Below, in pieces: positions 1-7,948 of a DNA stretch of 64,000 bases (the stretch's first letter is position 1; each line of letters opens with the position of its first letter). The position numbers were made by a program, and so were the translations under genes. Source of the DNA: Anaerolineaceae bacterium (GTDB taxonomy: Bacteria > Chloroflexota > Anaerolineae > Anaerolineales > Anaerolineaceae); contig JAJUGU010000001.1 in NCBI GenBank assembly GCA_029265815.1, forward strand, positions 62,001 to 126,000, given 5' to 3'. A model generated the notes under the pieces. The model worked only from the letters and a program-made list of their open reading frames with translations, ran no database searches and was not told the origin of the DNA.

Positions 1-660
1 TGCATGATGTACATCGTCAATTTTAGAAATCCAGGGAACAATTTCTGAAAGCGTTTGAAAACTGATGACCTGAAAATTCCCTCTTGCCATCACTTTTTTG
101 GCGATTTCATGAATCACTGGATCGGGATGTTTGTCGAGTATACCGGAGTAATGGTCGAAGGCCTTGCTATAACCGCAAGATTCGATCAATGGACCGTAAT
201 AAGAATGATTGTATGGTATTCCCATAGCAGGAAGAGTATCGAATCCTTCCACAAGAATTCCTATCCCGCTTGAGCGGAGGAATCCGCGAGCTCCAAGTAT
301 CGATTTTAGACCACGCTTCTGGCTCCAGTCTTCAATAGCGTCGAACAATCTGGCTGCAACCTGTTGATCTTCGATGCAATCAAAGTAATAGAAAAAAGCA
401 GTTTCAGTATGATGAAACATGCAATAATTCTTGTTGTGGAGGATACAAATTCGTCCGAGGACTTCTTTTTTGGATTCCACAACAAAGAAATCAGCTTCTG
501 AATGTACATAGAAAGGGTGATTCTTTTGGCTCATAACCCTTTCTATCTCACCAGGGAGGGGGGGGACCCAATATGAATTACCTCTGTAAAGTGAGTAAGA
601 TAGTGATTTAAATTTGCGGCATTCAGATCGTTTATCTTTGACTAATTTTCGAGTTTCCAT
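1..660 (-). CDS. GNAT-like acyltransferase family protein, 3' end cut by window edge
   Basis: An open frame of 220 codons runs from the ATG at 658-660 to the left edge with no stop, so the C-terminus lies outside the window. An AGAGG ribosome site precedes the ATG, which is 20 nt after the pyruvate kinase stop. The translation aligns along its length with the N-terminal half of the gene at 29979-31109: both have a V/T-P-P segment, HPFY, an FFVV/FYVA strand, a GR-(I/L) strand, a D-x-IEDQ-VA motif and a GIL-EG(F/Y)D motif. It is therefore a paralogue of that GNAT-like protein. The frame crosses a run of eight Cs at about 554-561 without being broken. Substrate unknown. It probably shares the pyruvate kinase transcript. 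Confidence 0.75.
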   Translation of the reverse strand, partial: METRKLVKDKRSECRKFKSLSYSLYRGNSYWVPPLPGEIERVMSQKNHPFYVHSEADFFVVESKKEVLGRICILHNKNYCMFHHTETAFFYYFDCIEDQQVAARLFDAIEDWSQKRGLKSILGARGFLRSSGIGILVEGFDTLPAMGIPYNHSYYGPLIESCGYSKAFDHYSGILDKHPDPVIHEIAKKVMARGNFQVISFQTLSEIVPWISKIDDVHHA

Positions 661-680
661 ATCCTCTGTTCGCTCTAGTC

Positions 681-2132
681 TTAGACTTCTTTCCCAATCG
701 TATGGAGCAATGCAAGATTTGGTAGGCGCATCGCTCCAACTGGAAAACCAGAAATCAATACTACCTGTTCTCCCACTTTGAGGTGTTTTCGTTCTTTGAA
801 ATGACGATCTACACTTTGAACCATTTCTTCGAGGCTATTTGAAAATTGAACCAGCGCTGGGGTGACTCCCCAGTACATACTCAACAGGGATAATGTGCGG
901 GGTTCGGGCGTGAAAGCAATTATCGGTACCCTTGGACGGGCTTTCGACATTAAAAGGGCTGTTTTTCCGCTTTGGGTAAAAACTGCAATATTTGAGACAT
1001 TTCGGTCATGAGCAAGAGTTTTCGCCGCGTTTGAAATCACCAGCGCATCATCTTTGAGGGCTTCCTTTGGAAATTCTTCGACATGGCTCCATTCTGCCAT
1101 ATGCTTTTCTGCTTCACGTATAATTGAATCCATCATTTTTACACTTTCCACGGGAAATTCGCCAGAGGCTGTTTCACCGGAGAGCATTACCGCATCAGTT
1201 CCGTCAAAAATTGCATTGGCGACATCGGATGCTTCAGCTCGTGTAGGACGCGGATTATTGATCATTGACTCTAACATCTGCGTAGCAGTGATCACGACTT
1301 TTGCATGACGGTTTGCACTTTGAATGATCTCTTTTTGAACAATCGGAACCTGTGCTGGTGAGGTTTCCACTCCCAAATCTCCACGGGCAACCATGACTCC
1401 ATCAGCTGCGTGCATAATCGCGTGTAGATTTTTCACCGCTTCAGGTCGCTCAAGTTTTGCAATGATGGGGGTATTCGCACGGGATGGGTTAAGCGCTTTC
1501 ATCGTCTCCCGCACGAGTAGAACATCTAATTCGGATTCAACAAAGGAAATCGCTACAAAATCTACGCAGTTTGCCAATCCAAATTCGAGATCCTGACGAT
1601 CTTTCTCGGTAAAACGAGGAATTCCAAGATCTGCACCGGGCAGGTTTACACCTTTGTGCGATTTTAATAAACCACCTTGAACAACACGGGTTTTGACCAC
1701 TTCTCCGACAACAGAAGTCACCAGTAATTCCAATTTTCCATCATCAAGCAGGATTCGATTACCAGCTTTTACGCCACGTGAGAGATTTGGAACATCAAGA
1801 GGCAGAGATTTCTCATCACCCTCAAAATCTACTGATTGTGTACCAATTGTGAATAGATTTAATTGAGAGCCATCTCTTAATATGATTCCATCAGGGGGTA
1901 GAATACCAACACGCAATTTTGGGCCCTGAAGGTCTTGCAGAATAGCCACAGGTTTCCCCAGTTCTTTTGAGCACTCACGCACCAGGTTTAAGGTTGTCAG
2001 GTGTGTTTCATGAGTACCATGAGAAAAATTCAATCGAGCCACGTCCATGCCGGCTTCGATCAACTTGATAATGGTAGCTCTGTCAGAGGAACTTGGCCCT
2101 AATGTACACACGATCTTGGCAAAACGACCCAT
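681..2132 (-). CDS. pyk: Pyruvate kinase
   Basis: Pyruvate kinase (483 aa) converts phosphoenolpyruvate and ADP to pyruvate and ATP, the last step of glycolysis. The N-terminal barrel carries ARLNFSHG (residues 32-39, substrate and K+ ligands). Further on are AKLERPEAV (catalytic Lys), ARGDLGVE and ATQMLESM, then the MLSGETASG segment and a C-terminal alpha/beta domain. I chose the ATG at 2130-2132 because an AAGGTGA ribosome site precedes it and family similarity starts there (MGRFAKIVCTLGPSS). The frame is open for 29 more codons upstream, but that part overlaps the OTC terminator and this gene's promoter. The length is normal for the short bacterial form without the extra PEP-utiliser domain. 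Confidence 0.96.
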   Translation of the reverse strand: MGRFAKIVCTLGPSSSDRATIIKLIEAGMDVARLNFSHGTHETHLTTLNLVRECSKELGKPVAILQDLQGPKLRVGILPPDGIILRDGSQLNLFTIGTQSVDFEGDEKSLPLDVPNLSRGVKAGNRILLDDGKLELLVTSVVGEVVKTRVVQGGLLKSHKGVNLPGADLGIPRFTEKDRQDLEFGLANCVDFVAISFVESELDVLLVRETMKALNPSRANTPIIAKLERPEAVKNLHAIMHAADGVMVARGDLGVETSPAQVPIVQKEIIQSANRHAKVVITATQMLESMINNPRPTRAEASDVANAIFDGTDAVMLSGETASGEFPVESVKMMDSIIREAEKHMAEWSHVEEFPKEALKDDALVISNAAKTLAHDRNVSNIAVFTQSGKTALLMSKARPRVPIIAFTPEPRTLSLLSMYWGVTPALVQFSNSLEEMVQSVDRHFKERKHLKVGEQVVLISGFPVGAMRLPNLALLHTIGKEV

Positions 2133-2172
2133 CGTATTCACCTTATCTGTTTCGTTTTCATTTACTTTGATT

Positions 2173-2200
2173 ATTGTATTCGATATTGGATAAATTACAA
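2173..2200 (-). promoter_or_regulatory. Putative pyk promoter (TTGTAA-16-TACAAT)
   Basis: Read on the minus strand, TTGTAA (2195-2200) and TACAAT (2173-2178) are separated by 16 nt and lie about 40 nt before the pyk ATG. The -35 overlaps the U-tract of the upstream terminator, so transcription could restart exactly where OTC transcription ends. Assigned by consensus similarity only. Confidence 0.4.
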
Positions 2201-2228
2201 AAGCCCGTGCACCTTTCAATGCACGGGC
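2198..2228 (-). terminator. Rho-independent terminator after argF
   Basis: A perfect 9-bp stem (gcccgtgca / tgcacgggc, 2203-2211 with 2220-2228) and an 8-nt loop are followed on the minus strand by TTTTG. It ends the OTC transcript and separates it from pyk. Confidence 0.85.
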
Positions 2229-2247
2229 TTGAATAGGATCGATTTGC

Positions 2248-3168
2248 TTATGCCAGAAGTTTTACAAGAATAGCCTTTTGAGCATGCAAACGATTGTGAG
2301 CCTGAGGGAAAATGACTGAATGAGGTCCATCAGCAACTTCGTCAGTTAATTCCTGTCCGCGGTGTGCTGGCAGACAGTGCATAACGATGACGTCTTTATC
2401 TGCCTCATCGACCAGTTTCTGGTTTACCTGGTATGGCGGGAACACTGCTTTGCGTTTTTCGGTTTCGGCTTCCTGTCCCATACTGGTCCAGGTGTCAGTG
2501 TAGATGACGTGTGCTTTTTCTACAGCGGCATACGGGTCGCGAGTGAAGGAAATTTTACTACCAGATTCTGCTGCGAATTTCTTACCAATTTCGATGGCTG
2601 AAGGGAGCATATCGTATCCTTCTGGGCAGGCAAGGGTGAAGTTTGCACCTAGTTTTGTGCAGATGTGCAGCAGAGAAACAGCGACGTTATTTCCGTCGCC
2701 TACAAATGTTACGTTCAATCCTTTCATCGAACCAAATTTTTCGATGATGGTTAAAGCATCTGCCATTGCCTGGCAGGGATGATTGTAATCAGACAAGCCA
2801 TTAATCACTGGGATGGAAGACCATTTTGCCAGCTCGACAACATGGGCATGATCAAACACCCGGGCCATGATGGCGTCAACATAACCAGATAGAACGCGAG
2901 CAATATCAGCAATCGATTCGCGTTGTCCCAATCCAATTTCAGCGGGAGAAAGGTAGAGCGCATCACCATCCAGATGTCGCATAGCCATATCAAAACTCAT
3001 ACGGGTACGCAGGCTTGGTTTTTGGAAGATCATTGCCAGCACTTTTCCTTTGAAAAGTGGTTTATTTCCGCCTGAAAAATGTTCCGTTTTTAGATCAATG
3101 GCCAGATCCAGCATTTCTTGAAGTTCTTTGGGAGAATAATCGGATACAGCAAGAAAATCTTTTTTCAT
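2248..3168 (-). CDS. argF: Ornithine carbamoyltransferase
   Basis: The protein (306 aa, normal length) transfers the carbamoyl group of carbamoyl phosphate to ornithine, giving citrulline in arginine synthesis. The carbamoyl-phosphate site SLRTR is at residues 52-56. HPCQ at 130-133 is the second carbamoyl-phosphate motif, a WTSMGQEAE loop corresponds to the SMG loop, and HCLPAHRG near residue 265 carries the catalytic Cys. The ATG at 3166-3168 is preceded by AGAGGA. No other arginine gene is adjacent. It has its own promoter and terminator, so it looks monocistronic. A related transcarbamylase (acetyl- or succinylornithine) cannot be fully excluded by eye. Confidence 0.9.
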   Translation of the reverse strand: MKKDFLAVSDYSPKELQEMLDLAIDLKTEHFSGGNKPLFKGKVLAMIFQKPSLRTRMSFDMAMRHLDGDALYLSPAEIGLGQRESIADIARVLSGYVDAIMARVFDHAHVVELAKWSSIPVINGLSDYNHPCQAMADALTIIEKFGSMKGLNVTFVGDGNNVAVSLLHICTKLGANFTLACPEGYDMLPSAIEIGKKFAAESGSKISFTRDPYAAVEKAHVIYTDTWTSMGQEAETEKRKAVFPPYQVNQKLVDEADKDVIVMHCLPAHRGQELTDEVADGPHSVIFPQAHNRLHAQKAILVKLLA

Positions 3169-3208
3169 TCTTTTCCTCTCATGAAATGATAGATGGGATT
3201 ACGCACAG

Positions 3209-3217
3209 AGTATAACA
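3209..3217 (-). promoter_or_regulatory. Putative extended -10 promoter of argF
   Basis: TGTTATACT read on the minus strand matches an extended -10 (TGnTATAAT, one mismatch). It lies about 40 nt upstream of the argF ATG. No good -35 is visible, as is common for extended -10 promoters. Confidence 0.4.
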
Positions 3218-3246
3218 TAGCCTTTCACAGGATTAATATGATCGGA

Positions 3247-4080
3247 TTAAGAACCCAGTTTAATTTTTTTAATTGCCATCTTGATGAACAAATCCATAAC
3301 CGGGTATAAAGCGCTGCCAAGGAGGTTGCGCAGAAAGTAAAGCAACTTGCCTTCACTTCCAGGAATAATGATGTATTTTTTTCGTGCAACTTGATTAAGA
3401 ATGATTTCGGCAACCTGATCTGAACTCATCAGTTTGGCTGACCCAGACAGCTCTTTTGTGATGAACGGCTTGAATTGACTTTCATATTCTAGCTGTGGCG
3501 TTTGAGTATCAGGTGGAAAGACGACTGATACCTGAATACCATAGGGCTTTAACTCAGAACGCAAAGCATCGGAAAAACCCGATACGGCGAATTTCGATGC
3601 TCCGTACGCTGTGTATCCATATATACCAATGAACCCGGCGATGGATGAAATGTTCACGATTGTTCCTGACCGTCTTTTTTGCATGGGAGGAACGAAATAT
3701 TTCAGAATGTTCACTGTTCCAAAGTAATTCACATTCATCATCCAATCAAAAATTTCAGGTTTCAGCATTGAGAATGTACCTGGATGAGCTACGCCAGCAC
3801 TATTAATGACAATATCAGGGATTCCGTGTTGAGATGAAAACTCTTCAAGCCGAAGATTTAAGATTTTACGTTGAGTGACATCTGCCTGGATCGAAATGAT
3901 TTTTTGGGAATCATGAGTTTTGTGTTTTGCCAGCGAAAGAACAGAAGACTCTAACATGTCTGCATGGCGAGCAAGAATCGCTACGTGTGTGCCACGCTGA
4001 ATTAATTTCTCTGCAAGTGCATAACCGATTCCACTCGTTCCGCCTGTGATCAGGGCTAATTTTCCTGTATAGACTTCCAT
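3247..4080 (-). CDS. SDR oxidoreductase, 3-ketodihydrosphingosine reductase-like
   Basis: Classical short-chain dehydrogenase/reductase of 277 aa. The cofactor motif TGGTSGIG is at residues 12-19, NSAG at 93-96, the catalytic serine is in NISSIAG (145/146), and Y159-x3-K163 completes the active site. The segment FPPDTQTP (188-195), the KPFITKELSG stretch after it and a hydrophobic C-terminal helix resemble eukaryotic and bacterial 3-ketodihydrosphingosine reductases (KDSR), where PPDTDTP is conserved. That makes sphingoid-base or other lipid ketone reduction a reasonable guess, not proof. The gene lies 23 nt after the FmdB gene and is probably co-transcribed with it. No serine palmitoyltransferase is in the window. 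Confidence 0.8.
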   Translation of the reverse strand: MEVYTGKLALITGGTSGIGYALAEKLIQRGTHVAILARHADMLESSVLSLAKHKTHDSQKIISIQADVTQRKILNLRLEEFSSQHGIPDIVINSAGVAHPGTFSMLKPEIFDWMMNVNYFGTVNILKYFVPPMQKRRSGTIVNISSIAGFIGIYGYTAYGASKFAVSGFSDALRSELKPYGIQVSVVFPPDTQTPQLEYESQFKPFITKELSGSAKLMSSDQVAEIILNQVARKKYIIIPGSEGKLLYFLRNLLGSALYPVMDLFIKMAIKKIKLGS

Positions 4081-4103
4081 CTTAAGTAACTCCTAGTTTT
4101 CAT

Positions 4104-4328
4104 CTAATGGCCGCACGAAGCGCAAGAACCTCCCGAACATCCACTGCAACCATTTGATCCAGAAGAGGTCGATCTGCCTGCGACCTTGGAAAAACAGGCC
4201 GAGGCCACGCGATGGGTTTTATTTGAATGGCAAACTTCGCATCGGATGGGGGTATCTGCATCATTAATTGACCGCAGTTTCTCAAACTTTTTTCCACATT
4301 CTTCACATTTGTATTCGTAAATTGGCAT
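4104..4328 (-). CDS. FmdB-family zinc ribbon protein
   Basis: Small protein of 74 aa that begins MPIYEYKC, the typical start of the FmdB/CxxC_CXXC_SSSS family. Two CxxC pairs (C8/C11 and C30/C33) form a probable zinc ribbon, and the tail is rich in Gly, Ser and Cys, as in many members. The family has a proposed regulatory role in some organisms but no firm biochemical function. It sits between a TrmH-type methyltransferase (46 nt upstream) and the SDR gene (23 nt downstream) on the same strand. Confidence 0.88.
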   Translation of the reverse strand: MPIYEYKCEECGKKFEKLRSINDADTPIRCEVCHSNKTHRVASACFSKVAGRSTSSGSNGCSGCSGGSCASCGH

Positions 4329-4374
4329 GTTCTGAAATCTCCGAGTAAGTGAAGATTTTAACTCGATTATTTTA

Positions 4375-5037
4375 CTACTCAGTAAAGTCTTTTGAAAAAT
4401 ACTGAAGAGCGTATAAAGCTATCCCAACCGAAACAGCCACATTTAATGATGTTTTTTTCCCTGACATTGGAATATGCAAGGTGTGATCGGCAATTTCAAG
4501 AATACCTGGATCTATCCCGGAGATCTCGTTTCCTACGACAAGTGTAAGTGGTCGGACCTGTTGTTTGATGTCGAAGGGTAAATTAAAAAGAGAAATTGAG
4601 TATTGAGTAGACTCCAAAGCCAGGATATCTCTACCTGCAGCTTTCATATCCGAAATCAATTGAACTGTATTCGGACAATAACTCCAGTTTGTGAGAGATT
4701 CTGCGCCAAGACTGGTTTTTCTAATTTTAGGGTGTTCTGGAGTGGGGGTTGTTCCACCACAATAGATATGCTCTACTCCTGCGCCATCCGCAGTTCGTAG
4801 AATCGACCCTACATTAAGAGTACTGCGAAGGTTATCTAATACCAGTATCAAACTTTTAGATATTTTGGTCGGTTGTCGATTTACAGCCTGGTAATTCGTA
4901 TATGGTTCGCCAATTATTAACATCGCGGATTGACAGAGTGGACAGTGGTCAAAATGATCCACTGACAGGTCTGTGGAAAATCGCATCCGGCAATCCTGAT
5001 TGGTGCACTCAAACACTTGAAACTTGGGTTCATTCAT
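4375..5037 (-). CDS. TrmH/SpoU-family RNA 2'-O-methyltransferase with N-terminal zinc ribbon
   Basis: Protein of 220 aa. An N-terminal ribbon with C11, C16, C32 and C35 is followed by a SPOUT domain. The three SpoU motifs are visible: NVGSILRTADGAG, LVVGNEISGI and IPMSGKKTSLNVAVSVGIAL. These build the trefoil-knot SAM site used for 2'-O-methylation of tRNA or rRNA. The precise target cannot be told from sequence. Its ATG overlaps the stop of the DUF2344 gene (ATGA, 5034-5037), so it is translationally coupled to the radical SAM/DUF2344 pair. The zinc ribbon is an addition to the plain TrmH fold. Confidence 0.87.
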   Translation of the reverse strand: MNEPKFQVFECTNQDCRMRFSTDLSVDHFDHCPLCQSAMLIIGEPYTNYQAVNRQPTKISKSLILVLDNLRSTLNVGSILRTADGAGVEHIYCGGTTPTPEHPKIRKTSLGAESLTNWSYCPNTVQLISDMKAAGRDILALESTQYSISLFNLPFDIKQQVRPLTLVVGNEISGIDPGILEIADHTLHIPMSGKKTSLNVAVSVGIALYALQYFSKDFTE

Positions 5038-5666
5038 AGCTCAGCAGTAAACAACAGTTGTCTGCGGTCAATGCATACAGATGTGATCGGAATTGATAAT
5101 TCATCCAGAACTTCTTCTGGCCGGCCAGTTGCACCTGGCAGTGTCACGAGCGTCATCTCCAGTGTTAACTGAGGGGTTTCAGAAACTTCGATGCTCTGTA
5201 CCAGTGATAGGAGATCATACGGTTTACCCCTTCTTTCGCGCATACATGTCTTTTTGGAAAGAAATGCGGTTATTTTATTCTGCAGGTCGATTGGATTAAT
5301 AACTTCGGTAAAGACAACTGAATACCTCGCTGCACAGACAAGGGTTTGCAGCGGAGGAGCATTAAGAGGGATATTTAAGATCTGGAGAATGTTGATTCCA
5401 GGTTGAATAGTTTCGTGAATTTTTTGTTGAATTTGGGCAGTTGACTCATCAAAATCGAGCCAGAAATCCAAAATCTCGTTAGAGCTGGTAAATCCAAGCG
5501 GCAGGGGGCAGGCCTGGTGAATGCGCGGCTGAGGATGAAACCCTTGTGAATAAGCCAGTTTGAGATCTGCACGCCGGAAAGTACGCTCCCAAATCTTGTG
5601 CATATCCAGATTGCCCACATATAAAAGTTCTTCACCCCTGGTGTAAATTAATCTGATGCGCTGCAT
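5034..5666 (-). CDS. DUF2344 / radical-SAM-linked protein
   Basis: Protein of 210 aa beginning MQRIRLIYTRGEEL, typical of the TIGR03936/DUF2344 family found next to or fused with the radical SAM family TIGR03960. The segment YSQGFHPQPRIHQACPLPLG is highly characteristic. The ATG at 5664-5666 shares one base with the TAA of the radical SAM gene (TAATG) and follows a GGAGGTG ribosome site, so this start is preferred over one eight codons upstream. Function is unknown; the family is thought to act with its radical SAM partner. Here the two are separate but tightly coupled, whereas in some genomes they are one polypeptide. Confidence 0.88.
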   Translation of the reverse strand: MQRIRLIYTRGEELLYVGNLDMHKIWERTFRRADLKLAYSQGFHPQPRIHQACPLPLGFTSSNEILDFWLDFDESTAQIQQKIHETIQPGINILQILNIPLNAPPLQTLVCAARYSVVFTEVINPIDLQNKITAFLSKKTCMRERRGKPYDLLSLVQSIEVSETPQLTLEMTLVTLPGATGRPEEVLDELSIPITSVCIDRRQLLFTAEL

Positions 5667-7543
5667 TAGTGCACCTCCGGGCAGAGCCACAAATCACCGG
5701 GATTCTGACGGCGAAGTGAATTAAACTCCGGAAGAATTCCACAGGCATGACAATTTCCGCGGCAGTCACCGGTCAGCTCACCTTTGAGTGATTTTTCATA
5801 TTCAGATTGTAAAAACTTGCGAGATACTCCCGGGTTGATGTGATCCCAGGGGAAGATTTCGTCAATGTTACGGATGCGGGAGGTATAGAAATCTATTGAA
5901 ATGCCATGCGCATCGAATGCATCCATCCAGGCATTGAAATTAAACTGATCCTGCCAGGCATCAAATTTTGCTCCATTCTTCCAAGCGCTTTCGATCACGT
6001 CAGCCAGACGCCGGTCACCGCGTGAAAGCACTGCCTCGAGAATGGTTTCGCGTGGATTTGACCAGGTCATTTTCATACCCGGTCCACGCAGTTGATCTTT
6101 AAGCAAGTTTTGTTTTTCGAGAACGGTGGGGAGGGGATCAAGACGAGCCCACTGGAAAGGCGTGTGCGGTTTGGGAACAAAGGTGCTCACTCCGACGTGT
6201 AGATTAGCGCGTTTACCGATTATCTTCCGTCCCTCAACAATCACTCTCTTACTCAGATCGGCAATAGCCTGGACGTCTTCAATTGTTTCACCCGGTTGGC
6301 CGATCATATAGTAAAGTTTTATGGATTGCCACCCACGAGAATAAATTTCACGCGCGGTGGAGAGAAGTTGCTCTGCCTGAATGGGCTTATTAATGATGTT
6401 CCGCATCCGGTCTGTGGCTGCTTCAGGAGCGAGGGTAAAACCACCCTGGCGGGTTCCTTTCAATTTTTCCATTAAATCAATTGAAAAGGATTCGATACGG
6501 AGGGATGGCAGGGAGATAGTCAACTTGCGTTCCGAAAATTGTTCAACGATCCGTTCTGTCAACTCTTGTATATGCGTATAGTCACTAGATGATAATGATA
6601 ACAGAGCAATTTCTTCATAACCTGTGTTTTTTAATGATCTCTCAAGTGAAGAAATGATATTTTCAACGGTTCTTTCGCGAACCGGGCGATTAACCATCCC
6701 AGCATGGCAAAACCGGCATCCCCGTGTACATCCACGCATTATTTCCATTGCAATGCGGTTATGCACTACATCAATTGAAGGCACAATAAATTTTGTGGGA
6801 GGGTTGGGAAGCCTGGCGCAAATGCGTTTGGTGATTTGTTTAGGCAGGCCATCTTTGATGGGGTGGATAGAATTTATCGTTTGATCTGGGTTATAGACCG
6901 GTGAATAAAGTGACGGCACATACACCCCACCGATCATTTGCAGTGTATACAGTGTTTCTTCTCGACTTAATTCCTGGTCCTTGGCATTACGAATCGTATC
7001 TATGATTTCGTGAATGACTTCTTCGCCTTCACCAATTACAAAGGCATCAATAAATGGAGCCATTGGTTCAGGGTTGTATGCCGCATGTCCACCAGCGATG
7101 ATGATCGGATCAGATGCACTCCTGTTTTGTGAACGTAATGGAATTCGGGCGAGATCAAGGGCATTCAAAACATTGGTATAAAGTGTTTCGTAAGGAAGGG
7201 TAAACCCAATAATATCAAATTCCGATAAAGGCGTTTTAGATTCAAGGGAATACAGAGGGATGTGATTCTCGTGCATGGCGGATTCCATGTCGAGCCAGGG
7301 AAGATAGGCGCGTTCACATAATGCATCTGACCTGGAATTTATCAATTCATACAGGATCATAATTCCAAGGTTTGGCACACCGATATCGTAGATATCCGGA
7401 AAAATCAATGCCATTCTAGTTGCTACAGTATCCCAATCTTTTCGGACCTGGTTGAGTTCTCCACCAAAATAACGGCCTGGTTTTTGAACAGTAGGCAATA
7501 TCTTTTTTAATGCCATGGAGATGGCAGTCTTCTCGATTGTCAA
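5666..7543 (-). CDS. B12-binding-like radical SAM protein (TIGR03960 type)
   Basis: Protein of 625 aa. An N-terminal cobalamin-binding-like Rossmann domain (about residues 40-190, with GGHAAYNPEP) precedes a radical SAM core with the cluster motif C272-x3-C276-x2-C279 (RGCTRGCRFCHAG). The core continues with GFTLAPEAATDR and YYMIGQPGE. Near the C-terminus is CRGNCHACG, a second Cys cluster. It matches the uncharacterised family paired with DUF2344. The start is TTG at 7541-7543, chosen because a good AAGGAG ribosome site lies 6 nt upstream; an in-frame ATG nine codons later has none. It is first in the tight group radical SAM-DUF2344-TrmH. The substrate is unknown. Confidence 0.9.
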   Translation of the reverse strand: MTIEKTAISMALKKILPTVQKPGRYFGGELNQVRKDWDTVATRMALIFPDIYDIGVPNLGIMILYELINSRSDALCERAYLPWLDMESAMHENHIPLYSLESKTPLSEFDIIGFTLPYETLYTNVLNALDLARIPLRSQNRSASDPIIIAGGHAAYNPEPMAPFIDAFVIGEGEEVIHEIIDTIRNAKDQELSREETLYTLQMIGGVYVPSLYSPVYNPDQTINSIHPIKDGLPKQITKRICARLPNPPTKFIVPSIDVVHNRIAMEIMRGCTRGCRFCHAGMVNRPVRERTVENIISSLERSLKNTGYEEIALLSLSSSDYTHIQELTERIVEQFSERKLTISLPSLRIESFSIDLMEKLKGTRQGGFTLAPEAATDRMRNIINKPIQAEQLLSTAREIYSRGWQSIKLYYMIGQPGETIEDVQAIADLSKRVIVEGRKIIGKRANLHVGVSTFVPKPHTPFQWARLDPLPTVLEKQNLLKDQLRGPGMKMTWSNPRETILEAVLSRGDRRLADVIESAWKNGAKFDAWQDQFNFNAWMDAFDAHGISIDFYTSRIRNIDEIFPWDHINPGVSRKFLQSEYEKSLKGELTGDCRGNCHACGILPEFNSLRRQNPGDLWLCPEVH

Positions 7544-7568
7544 GTAGGGCTCCTTACCATTAAAGTGG

Positions 7569-7889
7569 TTAACGGTTTTCGATATGTTGTTCGAGGATCA
7601 CTTCATCAGGGAAATGAGTTTCAATAAATTTTATTACTTCATTCATTGTTTGAACGTTGTGACTGCTATCGTTGGAGACAAGGGCGCAGCCAATCCAGGC
7701 AGATTGCCAGACATCTTGCAAACCTACCTCAGAAACTGAAATATTGAATTCACGCTTCAGTTTTGAGAGCATTGGCTGTAATCTTCCTCGTTTTTCTTTG
7801 AGCGATTGGCAGCCAGGCAAGTTTAATTTTATTGTGAGTAGAGTGACCATTGTTGATTGACCTGTATTCCTCTGATTTTCTCTTGCCAT
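7569..7889 (-). CDS. DUF503 family protein
   Basis: Small protein of up to 106 aa. The core MVTLLTIKLNLPGCQSLKEK, then KLKREFNISVSEV and WQSAWIGCA, match the DUF503 family (ferredoxin-like fold, function unknown; the Bacillus member is YlxP, encoded near infB and rbfA). Family similarity begins at the internal ATG at 7848-7850, so the real protein may be 93 aa; neither ATG has a strong ribosome site. The gene sits 25 nt upstream of the radical SAM gene and diverges from folC, with both promoters in the 60-nt gap. Confidence 0.82.
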   Translation of the reverse strand: MARENQRNTGQSTMVTLLTIKLNLPGCQSLKEKRGRLQPMLSKLKREFNISVSEVGLQDVWQSAWIGCALVSNDSSHNVQTMNEVIKFIETHFPDEVILEQHIENR

Positions 7890-7922
7890 ATACTATCCGT
7901 GAGATTAAAATCCCATCATTAA

Positions 7923-7928
7923 TATAAT
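7923..7928 (+). promoter_or_regulatory. Candidate -10 box upstream of folC
   Basis: A perfect TATAAT lies 20 nt before the folC ATG. No convincing -35 is visible. A transcript from here would carry a leader of about 13 nt with no ribosome-binding site. Confidence 0.3.
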
Positions 7929-7948
7929 ATAGATTGGTAAAAAATAGT

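Noticed and set aside
541-600. Possible frameshift at the eight-C run in the left-edge GNAT-like gene
   Set aside because: Read in full, the frame stays open across the run and both sides align with the paralogue at 29979.
2133-2219. N-terminal 29-codon extension of pyruvate kinase
   Set aside because: It covers the pyk promoter and the upstream terminator, has no family similarity, and a good ribosome site precedes the internal ATG at 2130-2132.
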